Source: Fibrobacterota bacterium (GTDB lineage Bacteria > Fibrobacterota > OXYB2-FULL-49-7 > JAEUSG01). Taken from it: a DNA stretch of 40,285 nucleotides. The stretch's first letter is position 1; the number at the start of each line of letters is the position of its first letter. The notes beneath the pieces were generated by a model. The model saw nothing but the letters and a program-made list of their open reading frames with translations. It had not been told where the DNA came from and did no database searches. This document shows positions 34,144 to 40,285 of this stretch, in pieces. Location of the stretch: the NCBI GenBank assembly GCA_016788315.1, contig JAEUSG010000069.1:1-40285 (forward strand). The letters run 5' to 3'. The position numbers were made by a program, and so were the translations under genes.

Positions 34144-35762
34144 AAATATTAGAACTTTCATCTACTGTTTCAACATTTAGAAATATCAGATTTAAACCTT
34201 TTCTGAATCTTGTTTTGGGTAATAAGGCAGAGGGTAACGAATCTATCAGTGGTCACAATGTTGGAAAAACATCTGTTCTTAGACTTATAGAGTATTGTTT
34301 GTTTGGTAAAAAACACGAAGATTATTTTGACGGGTGGCTTGCTAAATTTAAGAACGAAAAAATCAATCTTACTATTGATTATCAAGACGATGTAAAAGCT
34401 CTATCAGTTCCAATATCAAAACGCTTGTCTTTCACTAACACAATTAATGAAGTCTTACGAGATAACCGCAATGTAATAGGGTATTCAATTAGATACAAAT
34501 CCGATTATAACGATGAATTTTCTAGAATCAATTCGTTAAGGGGAAAGGATATTAATTGGAAGCCATTTGTTTTTGGTTTGCTAGGTTACAATGAAAAGAT
34601 CATGCGAGACAAAATGCAGTCGGACATCGATTATTCGAATACTGATAATGTTTTGAAAGCCATAGATTCAGCAGACCAAAAAGACCCAGATAAGTCAGAA
34701 ATTGTCAATCGATTAGTTGTAGAAGCACAAGAAATTAGAATCGCGATGTCTAAGTTTGATTTTTTTCAATATGAAAAACAAGTTTTCTCATCAAGACTTA
34801 ATATTTTAGATGAAGAATATTCAGCAGCAAAAACAAGAATTAGAAAGCTGGAAGTGGAACTTCAAACTATTCAAAAATCTTTGGGGTTCCAACTTAAGTC
34901 AAGCTTTAATATTCACGAATTAAAAAAGATTTACGCAGAGTGTGGTATATTATTTGCAGATGGTGTTGTAAAAAGATTTGATGAAGTTGTTGACTTTAAC
35001 AATAAATTAACACTATCAAGAAAAAAAATGTTGGAAGAAATGGCTTACAGTTGTTCCAAAGAGCTAAAAGGACTATATCCTGAAGCAAAAAAAACATCAG
35101 AACTTCGTGCTAAATATTTAGAAGTACTGAGCAGAAAAGACTATAAAGAAGAATATGAAAAACTACAATCAAGATTAATAGAAATAGAAAAGGAAATTAG
35201 TGTTCTTACAGTACCGATATTTAAAAAAAGTAAAGAAGAATTTATAAAAAGAAAAAACGAACTTGAAAACATTGTTTCCAATAACACGGTGGCATTGAGA
35301 GAAGAGCTTAATCGGGAAAACATTGACTTCGAACAATTAAATGCTTATTACACAATGTTAATTCAGTCTGTTCTTGGAATAAGAGCAAAAATTGATTTAC
35401 AAGAAAATAGTAATTCGAATATTAAGTTCTGGATAAAGATCAAAGACGAAGACATGGATCTTTTTACGCTTCGCGGAGAAGCATTTAGAAAATTATCATG
35501 TGGCCTATTCGATTTAGCATTGGCGGCTGCATTTCCTGATAGAAATATGATAATAGCTCATGATGGTATAATTGATGGCATAGAACAGCCACTGAAGAGA
35601 AGATACCTGTTGTGTGTTTATAGGTTTACGAAAATGCATAATATCCAATACACTCTTTCCGCAATAAATGAGGGTATTGTTCCGGAGATAATAAGTCGTT
35701 GCTCAATTATACAATTAAGTGATTTTCCAGAAACAAAGACATTATTTGGTTTACAATATTAA
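34140..35762 (+). CDS. DUF2326-like SMC/ABC-type ATPase of the ABC-3C system
   Basis: A 540-aa protein. Walker A is SGHNVGKTS (37-45), followed by LRLIEYCLFG, typical of RecN/SMC/DUF2326 ATPases. A long coiled-coil-rich region covers about 200-400 (EEYSAAKTRIRKLEVELQTI; RLIEIEKEISVL). The C-terminal half has KLSCGLFDLALAAAF (signature-like) and MIIAHDGIIDG, where Walker B/D-loop residues are expected, then a final beta hairpin. Such proteins are proposed to sense invader nucleic acid or complexes and trigger the effector. It is the last gene of the four-gene overlapping operon and, like its partners, is strikingly A/T-rich compared with the secreted-protein region, suggesting horizontal transfer. 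Confidence 0.8.
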   Translation: MKILELSSTVSTFRNIRFKPFLNLVLGNKAEGNESISGHNVGKTSVLRLIEYCLFGKKHEDYFDGWLAKFKNEKINLTIDYQDDVKALSVPISKRLSFTNTINEVLRDNRNVIGYSIRYKSDYNDEFSRINSLRGKDINWKPFVFGLLGYNEKIMRDKMQSDIDYSNTDNVLKAIDSADQKDPDKSEIVNRLVVEAQEIRIAMSKFDFFQYEKQVFSSRLNILDEEYSAAKTRIRKLEVELQTIQKSLGFQLKSSFNIHELKKIYAECGILFADGVVKRFDEVVDFNNKLTLSRKKMLEEMAYSCSKELKGLYPEAKKTSELRAKYLEVLSRKDYKEEYEKLQSRLIEIEKEISVLTVPIFKKSKEEFIKRKNELENIVSNNTVALREELNRENIDFEQLNAYYTMLIQSVLGIRAKIDLQENSNSNIKFWIKIKDEDMDLFTLRGEAFRKLSCGLFDLALAAAFPDRNMIIAHDGIIDGIEQPLKRRYLLCVYRFTKMHNIQYTLSAINEGIVPEIISRCSIIQLSDFPETKTLFGLQY

Positions 35763-36086
35763 AGGCAGAGCTCTCTCGACATCCCTGATCTCGATCGCAT
35801 AAAACAGCACAGGCAATAAAAATGAAAAAAGGGAGACATAAAGTCAGCGCCCAAGAACAACAACCAACAACGGCATGTTGGTTCAGGTCGGAAAGTCCGC
35901 CCTTCACCCAAATTGACAAGGTTATTTGCGGTAGAGCCATCGTGTCCATTCAAATGTGTCCTGTGTCCACTCACTTGTATTGCTCGTTCGGGCACAGTTC
36001 GCAGGTTCACGGCACTTCGGCACAAATAAAGTAGGTTGTTTTAGTACAATAATGTCACTAAAAAAATTGTTAACAATAAGGTAGTT
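35763..36086. other. Structured non-coding spacer after the ABC-3C operon
   Basis: These 324 bp carry no credible gene. The block 35850-36030 is clearly richer in G/C than the flanking genes. It contains CCAACA-ACGGCA-TGTTGG (35873-35890 area), and AACAACC near 35860 is inverse to GGTTGTT at about 36033-36039, so the ends could fold over some 180 nt. A perfect palindrome ATTGTTAACAAT sits at 36066-36077, just before the HNH gene, and could be an operator. The contrast in composition suggests a junction or a separate repeat element. Confidence 0.45.
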
Positions 36087-36407
36087 ATGAACAAGTGGGG
36101 AATACCCTTATGGTTGGAAAATGAAGTTATTGCACGTGATACTCATTGCGTTTATTGTGGCGTAAAAATGATAAGCAAGATGGTACCAGGAGGTAGTCGA
36201 AAAACCGTAGCTACTTGGGAGCATATTATTAACGATGCAAGAATCGTAACGCGAGAAAATATTTCAAGGTGTTGCTCATCTTGTAATTCTAGTAAAGGTA
36301 GCAAGCTTCTTGTAGATTGGTTGCAGTCGCCTTATTGTAAGAAACATGACATAAATGAAAATTCGGTCGCAGATGTAGTTAAGGCAGCTTTAAAAAAAGA
36401 TAAATGA
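36087..36407 (+). CDS. HNH endonuclease
   Basis: A 106-aa protein. Two zinc knuckles are visible: CVYC (Cys21, Cys24) and CCSSC (Cys63, Cys66). The HNH core is WEH (His46), ...RENIS (Asn58) and CNSSKGSKLLVDWL. The compact single-domain form is typical of HNH nucleases of restriction and mobile-element types. It has AAGG ahead of the ATG and a palindrome (ATTGTTAACAAT) at -21. A PD-(D/E)XK-like gene follows after 43 bp, so the pair may act together in restriction. The final residue of the catalytic triad is not certain by eye. Confidence 0.82.
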   Translation: MNKWGIPLWLENEVIARDTHCVYCGVKMISKMVPGGSRKTVATWEHIINDARIVTRENISRCCSSCNSSKGSKLLVDWLQSPYCKKHDINENSVADVVKAALKKDK

Positions 36408-36450
36408 GAAATTATTAAAACGAATCCTACATGAGAGATGTGAGGACCAA

Positions 36451-36963
36451 ATGAGACCAGACGATAAATGTTCAAGTGAAGTGCAAAAAAGGAAAGAGGC
36501 AGCAAGAAAGAAGTCCTTAGGTGAATTAGGAGAGCTTTTTGCAATAAAGGCACTAGTTGATAATAAATATGACAAGATTAGAAATTTAAACGATGATCAC
36601 ATGAACGAAGCATTTGCGGATTTAAGTTGCGAAAAGAATGGTACGAAATATGTTATAAGTGTCAAGGCCAGGAATATGTTTCAAATAAATGGGAAACTAA
36701 ACACCCGCTATAACCTAGGTTCAAAAGTATACGAAAAGGCAAGGATGGCTGAAAGTAAGTATGCAGCAATCCCATGTTGGATGGCGATTCAGTTCGATAT
36801 GCATCATTATTCGGTCTATTTTGGTGCAATAAAAGAATTGGATGGCTCGAAAGCTATACCTATAAATAAATGTTCGCGTAAAGAAGTGGGAGTAATAATA
36901 GTTGACAATAAAAGGCATTATTTCGATTTTGATTTTTATAAAAATAAGATCTATCGTTGTTAG
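36451..36963 (+). CDS. PD-(D/E)XK-like nuclease-fold protein
   Basis: A 170-aa soluble protein. GELGELFAIKALV (about 24-36, Glu28) matches the first helix of Holliday-resolvase/RecB-like folds. FADL (Asp57) and YVISVKAR (Ser70-x-Lys72) fit the D-(S/Q/E)xK core in which the middle acid is replaced, as in some restriction-like proteins. GAGG precedes the ATG with good spacing. It follows the HNH gene by 43 bp and precedes an Mrr-type gene, so a restriction or defence role is plausible. The missing acidic residue leaves catalysis open; a DNA-binding but inactive fold is the alternative. Confidence 0.6.
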   Translation: MRPDDKCSSEVQKRKEAARKKSLGELGELFAIKALVDNKYDKIRNLNDDHMNEAFADLSCEKNGTKYVISVKARNMFQINGKLNTRYNLGSKVYEKARMAESKYAAIPCWMAIQFDMHHYSVYFGAIKELDGSKAIPINKCSRKEVGVIIVDNKRHYFDFDFYKNKIYRC

Positions 36964-37094
36964 CGTTAACCATGTGAAACAGACATTTTGAATTATTGTC
37001 ATAGTTTTCAACAGTGTTGTTGCATGTAATAAAGCATTGTATGATTGCGTAAATGAGATGAATCATGTTAGTTTATAGTCAGGAGATAAAAGAA

Positions 37095-37994
37095 ATGAGC
37101 AAAAAAGAAATTAAAACAGTTAATGGCCCTGATTTTATGAAATATGTTATCCCAATTATCGAGGTCCTTAAAGAATTGGGTGGTTCAGGTAACCCTTCAG
37201 AAGTTACTGATCTAATTATTGACAAGTATAATATCTCAGAAGCTGAGCTTGAACGAAAAAATAAGAATGGTGGTTCTACCGTAAAAAATAGAATTGCCTG
37301 GGCGAGATTCTATATGGTCAAGGGTGGTATACTTGATTCGTCTAAGCGCGGTGTTTGGTCTTTTAAGGGTAACTTGTATGAGAATCTATCAGAGAAAACA
37401 ATCCCTAATTTTTTCAAGACGGTACATGAACAGTTTGAAATAGAGAAAGCGACTACGGAGAATCATAAGAAAAATGACCTTTTAGAAAATGAAATTGCTG
37501 AAAAAGTAGAAGATGAAAACTATAAAGAGAAATTATTAACAATCTTAAAAGAGCTGCCACCAGAAGGATTTGAAAAGCTTTGTCAACGACTTTTACGTGA
37601 ATCTGGTTTCACTCAGGTAAAAGTAACTGGGAAAACAGGTGATGGTGGAATTGATGGCTATGGTGTTTTAGAATTAAATCCTCTAATGAGTTTTAAGGTG
37701 TTGTTTCAGTCTAAACGATATAAAGATGTCGTTTCAACCGATAAAGTCAGAGATTTTCGTGGAGCAATGGCGGGTAGAGCGGACAAAGGTATTATAATAA
37801 CTACAGGTCGTTTTACTCAAGATGCAAAATATGAAGCTGTTAGAGATGGTGTGCCTCCAATTGAGTTGGTAGATGGTGATAAGCTCATAAGTATGTTTGA
37901 GAAACTCGAATTCGGATTAATACCACGGACCGTATACGATATAGATCTTGAGTTCTTTAAAGAATTTACTAATGAAACTCAGGAGAAGTCGTAG
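37095..37994 (+). CDS. Mrr-type restriction endonuclease
   Basis: A 299-aa protein from ATG 37095, chosen because AGGAG (37081-37085) precedes it; an in-frame ATG at 37065 lacks a ribosome site. The N-terminal domain (about 14-95, PIIEVLKELGGSGNPSEVTDLI ... WARFYMVKGGIL in split form) is the Mrr_N winged helix. The C-terminal domain has LPPEGFEKLCQRLL (Glu160), TGDGGIDGYG (Asp187) and LFQSKRYK (Gln205-x-Lys207), the catalytic core of Mrr_cat, followed by ADKGIIITTGRFTQDA. Mrr enzymes cut methylated DNA. It ends before a repeat element (38056-38204). There is no modification gene nearby, as expected for a methyl-dependent enzyme. Confidence 0.9.
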   Translation: MSKKEIKTVNGPDFMKYVIPIIEVLKELGGSGNPSEVTDLIIDKYNISEAELERKNKNGGSTVKNRIAWARFYMVKGGILDSSKRGVWSFKGNLYENLSEKTIPNFFKTVHEQFEIEKATTENHKKNDLLENEIAEKVEDENYKEKLLTILKELPPEGFEKLCQRLLRESGFTQVKVTGKTGDGGIDGYGVLELNPLMSFKVLFQSKRYKDVVSTDKVRDFRGAMAGRADKGIIITTGRFTQDAKYEAVRDGVPPIELVDGDKLISMFEKLEFGLIPRTVYDIDLEFFKEFTNETQEKS

Positions 37995-38055
37995 TTATTG
38001 ATGTTTCGCATAAAAGTTAGTTGCTGAGTCTGAGAAAAATTACAGAACAACAAAA

Positions 38056-38204
38056 CACCCGCGCGGTCGTCGAGCTCGTGTGTAAGTAGAACGGTGAGTC
38101 GAGACGCCGCGCTTCTGGTGGGTGACCTGCTTTTGCCTTTTCGCTTTTCTGCCTCCCGGTTGTCGAGTGATTTGCATGAAATGCAAATTGTATCGAGACA
38201 ACCG
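38056..38204. repeat. Two-hairpin repeat, copy A (149 bp)
   Basis: It starts CACCCGCGCGGTCGTC. Hairpin 1 pairs GCGCGG(T)CGTC with GACGCCGCGC. A pyrimidine-rich linker follows. Hairpin 2 (38157-38204) has perfect outer arms CGGTTGTC/GACAACCG and inner arms ATTTGCAT/ATGCAAAT with loop GAA. Copy C has the same length with about ten substitutions, and the 48-bp hairpin 2 is identical in all three copies. The remainder of the 37995-38329 gap shows nothing else I can support. Confidence 0.85.
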
Positions 38205-38329
38205 TTTCTTTTCCCACTATCTCAATTATAGTATTGCTTGTCTTAAAAGGAATATGCGATATTGCATTGCATAAAAGTAATACTAAGAAGATTCGTTGGC
38301 AACGTGATTAAATTACAAGAAAGCATGGC

Positions 38330-39070
38330 ATGTTAACTATTCAAGAAATAGCAGCTGTTGAAAATTATTTCCCGCAAATGTTTACGGGTTGTATAAAAAC
38401 AGAGGACTACGTATTGTATTACAACGAAAAGAATAAAGAATCCTGGGATTCAAATCATGCGATAATATTCAAGTATGACGAGAGGTATGAAGAACATGTC
38501 GATATCATCGCTTCTATTTACACAAACCTCGGCATAGTCCCAAGATTTTATAACGCCTATGTAAAAGATTATATCACTGCAGTGCGAGAGATGTTAATAC
38601 GTAAAGGATATACATTCGAGTTGAACGAGAATAGATTCTTTTATCGTTCAGGGCGTAGAGTGATTAAAGATCTACCAGAGCTTAAAATAAAACAGATAAC
38701 ACAGTCTTGTGATGCAATAGATGAAATTCTTGTAGATGCGCCCTGGATGAAGGTAGTCATAGAAAACTCTCTGCCATCAGATTCATTCCGCCTTTTCATT
38801 GGCTACGACTATTTAAAACCTGTAACAATGGCCTCATTAAGAACCATTAATGACCTTACGCGCTTGGATGATGTAAAAACACCATTGGCATATCGTGGCA
38901 GAAAGTATTGCCAGAGTTTGCTTAACGTTATTCTAAATGATGAAAGTATCAGTCACTATACAAAGCAGTATTTATACGCCTGTGAAAGAGACGCCGTCCA
39001 CATATATGAAAAACTGGGATATGTAGAGCATCCTGAAAAGGTTCATTTTTGGATGGCGTGGAAAGAGTAG
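38330..39070 (+). CDS. GNAT-family N-acetyltransferase-like protein
   Basis: A 246-aa protein. The C-terminal half has the acetyl-CoA fold pattern: FIGYDYLKPVTMASLRTIND (beta strands), AYRGRKYCQSLLNVILND (the R/Q-x-x-G-R-like loop and helix, somewhat degenerate) and YLYACERDAVHIYEKLGYVE, the typical GNAT end where a residue after 'A' leads into 'IYEKLGY'. The N-terminal 120 residues may be a second, degenerate GNAT half. The substrate is unknown. The start lacks a strong ribosome site. It is bracketed by copies of the same two-hairpin repeat (A upstream, B and C downstream), which suggests that it moved or is mobilised as a unit. Confidence 0.7.
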   Translation: MLTIQEIAAVENYFPQMFTGCIKTEDYVLYYNEKNKESWDSNHAIIFKYDERYEEHVDIIASIYTNLGIVPRFYNAYVKDYITAVREMLIRKGYTFELNENRFFYRSGRRVIKDLPELKIKQITQSCDAIDEILVDAPWMKVVIENSLPSDSFRLFIGYDYLKPVTMASLRTINDLTRLDDVKTPLAYRGRKYCQSLLNVILNDESISHYTKQYLYACERDAVHIYEKLGYVEHPEKVHFWMAWKE

Positions 39071-39100
39071 AGCCGTTTGCCTGATTTGTTTCCTGTCTCC

Positions 39101-39148
39101 CGGTTGTCGAGTGATTTGCATGAAATGCAAATTGTATCGAGACAACCG
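39101..39148. repeat. Two-hairpin repeat, partial copy B (hairpin 2 only)
   Basis: It has the 48-bp hairpin 2 identical to copies A and C, preceded by CTGTCTCC and a shortened form of the linker (CCTGATTTG at 39080-39088). Hairpin 1 is absent. It begins 30 bp after the GNAT stop. Confidence 0.85.
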
Positions 39149-39174
39149 TTTCTCCGGGTCTTCTTCATTCTAAG

Positions 39175-39323
39175 CACCCGCGCGGTCGTCGAGCTCTTGT
39201 GTATGTAGAGAGGTGAGTCGAGACGCCGCGCTACTCAAGGGTGACCTGATTTTGCCTTTTCGCTTTTCTGTCTCCCGGTTGTCGAGTGATTTGCATGAAA
39301 TGCAAATTGTATCGAGACAACCG
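39175..39323. repeat. Two-hairpin repeat, copy C (149 bp)
   Basis: It has the same length and order as copy A. The stems of both hairpins are unchanged, while differences from A fall in the loop of hairpin 1 and in the linker. It lies 26 bp after partial copy B. The rest of the 39071-39495 gap holds two TTGACA boxes (39432-39437, 39449-39454) whose pairing with a -10 box is unclear. Confidence 0.85.
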
Positions 39324-39495
39324 GCTCTGAAGCGTTTACTACGAAGTTGGCTTTTCTAAACAGCAGATGGCACAACCAGTACAATATTCCATAATAATTC
39401 CTATTTGTAAGTTTCTTGTTATCAATTGCTATTGACATAATATTATATTTGACATGGAAAATATTGAAACTACTTACATTAAGGAGTAATGGAAA

Positions 39496-40254
39496 ATGAA
39501 AGTTGTCGTAGCTGTATTGATGTTTTTGACATGTATGATTTATGCACAGTCGTCGGTGCCGTCGATAGGTTTAACAATCCCTGCAACAGATAACAGTGTA
39601 AAAAATATTCTTGATTATAATCTGAAAAGTAATTTGCAGTCGCAGATAGAAGGGGTGCATAAGCAGGTATCTGAAAAGATTGTTGGTGAATTTCATGCTG
39701 GCGGAGGATATATATATGGTCAAAATCCTCTTGGCGTTTTAGCAATTAAAATAAGTCCATGTAATTCAAAAATTGCGGCAGTTAATACATTAAGAGCAAA
39801 TGTTTTCAGGATACGGCAGACATATGCTTCATTTAATGAATCAATTACAAAAGGCAACGATAGTCTTTTGAGCAGTATTGAGTCTGAGTTAAAAAAGTAT
39901 GAGAAAACAAAATGGAAAAGACCATCGCTGGGAATTGTTTTTCCGTTTAATTTTCTCCGTTATGATACGTCTTACAGCTTCTATTATATAGGTGACTCGC
40001 TTGCGCAGAAAAACAGGTCTATCTCTTCTCGTGTAGATTTTACTTTTAAGAAGATAGGAGCCTTTGTCGGTTATGACCTGGGGGATTTCTGCACGGTATC
40101 CGTCGGCGTTGTAGATTTTAATTCACCGCTTTTCTTTGCCGGTTTAACGGCGGATATAAGTACGCCTACGTATTGGATGGTTTCGTCGTTTAAGCGCAAT
40201 CTTCGTGGGTTGACGCAATCGTACATTCCGGAGACGGGTAATCCTATATATTGA
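39496..40254 (+). CDS. Exported protein of unknown function
   Basis: A 252-aa protein with AAGGAG (39481-39486) 9 nt before the ATG and a signal peptide MKVVVAVLMFLTCMIYAQ. After a helical stretch (about 30-140), the second half alternates aromatic and Gly residues (FFAGLTADISTPTYWMVSSF; GAFVGYDLGDFCTVSVGVVD), suggesting a small beta-sheet envelope protein. It has no T9SS tail and no lipobox. I do not recognise the family. It lies next to repeat copy C. Confidence 0.65.
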   Translation: MKVVVAVLMFLTCMIYAQSSVPSIGLTIPATDNSVKNILDYNLKSNLQSQIEGVHKQVSEKIVGEFHAGGGYIYGQNPLGVLAIKISPCNSKIAAVNTLRANVFRIRQTYASFNESITKGNDSLLSSIESELKKYEKTKWKRPSLGIVFPFNFLRYDTSYSFYYIGDSLAQKNRSISSRVDFTFKKIGAFVGYDLGDFCTVSVGVVDFNSPLFFAGLTADISTPTYWMVSSFKRNLRGLTQSYIPETGNPIY

Positions 40255-40285
40255 TATGAACGGTAATGATTAAATGCTTTTCTGT

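Noticed and set aside
35822-36034. 70-aa plus-strand ORF in the structured spacer
   Set aside because: It covers the palindromic G/C-rich block, has no protein-like hydrophobic pattern and is probably a shadow of a non-coding repeat.
38056-39323. Integron attC sites between cassette-like genes
   Set aside because: The outer arms are CGGTTGTC/GACAACCG; the RYYYAAC ... GTTRRRY core pair of attC sites is not present and the GTT/AAC order is reversed. No integrase is seen in the window.
38056-39323. CRISPR array from the repeated 48-bp units
   Set aside because: There are only three copies, irregularly spaced with a gene between them, and the units are long composite palindromes rather than short repeats with uniform spacers.
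38017-39438. Small minus-strand ORFs sharing a VVSIQFAFHANHSTTG peptide
   Set aside because: The shared peptide is just the translation of the repeated hairpin DNA; there is no ribosome site or coding signal.

Overview
The window looks like a chromosomal segment of a Fibrobacterota (Fibrobacteres) bacterium. The basis is six large exported proteins ending in the 'PNPFNP'-type C-terminal domain used for type IX secretion/FlgD-like anchoring, plus a regulator of the TIGR02147 family (DUF4423 C-terminus), which is best known as a paralogous family of Fibrobacter. Genus cannot be fixed from the sequence alone. No tRNA, rRNA, CRISPR array or complete insertion sequence was seen.

Layout. 1-4.8 kb: the tail of a T9SS-type secreted protein, a small conserved protein of unknown role, and a Kelch-propeller secreted protein. 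4.9-11.2 kb: an MFS (sugar-type) transporter, a membrane hybrid histidine kinase, and, overlapping it tail to tail, a sigma-54 activator that carries a lectin/glucanase-like jelly-roll between its PAS and AAA+ domains and a winged-helix instead of a Fis domain. 11.3-16.1 kb: two secreted carbohydrate-type proteins (propeller-like; beta-helix plus carbohydrate-binding module). The first has a sigma-54-like -24/-12 element facing away from the activator. 16.1-21.8 kb (minus): an apparent operon of a Prc/Tsp-type S41 protease, a beta-helix secreted protein and an exported histone-deacetylase-fold amidohydrolase. 21.9-26.8 kb: a PrmC-like methyltransferase that seems to start at AUU, followed by a very large RIFT-barrel/rhamnogalacturonan-lyase-like secreted protein.

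26.8-33 kb: an intergenic block with two REP-like palindromes, then two paralogous 586-aa FN3/NHL lipoproteins flanking a tail-fibre-like small gene. One lipoprotein is coupled to the TIGR02147 regulator, which diverges from a soluble histidine kinase across a compact control region with GTTC half-sites. Three minus-strand genes here and at 11.2 kb have -10 boxes within about 12 nt of the start codon and no Shine-Dalgarno, suggesting leaderless mRNAs.

33.2-40.3 kb: an A/T-rich, all-plus-strand accessory block that reads as a defence island. It has a four-gene overlapping operon matching an ABC-three-component (ABC-3C) conflict system (small membrane protein, CTD protein, middle component, DUF2326-like ATPase), then an HNH nuclease, a PD-(D/E)XK-like protein, an Mrr-type restriction enzyme, a GNAT-like protein, and a small exported protein. 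Structured non-coding DNA lies between several of these genes, including a 149-bp two-hairpin element present twice plus a partial third copy. The most novel candidates are the ABC-3C variant with its split GxGNxQxGRD module, the two-hairpin element with matching G-A mismatch motifs, the jelly-roll sigma-54 activator with its target promoter, and the exported HDAC-fold enzyme.
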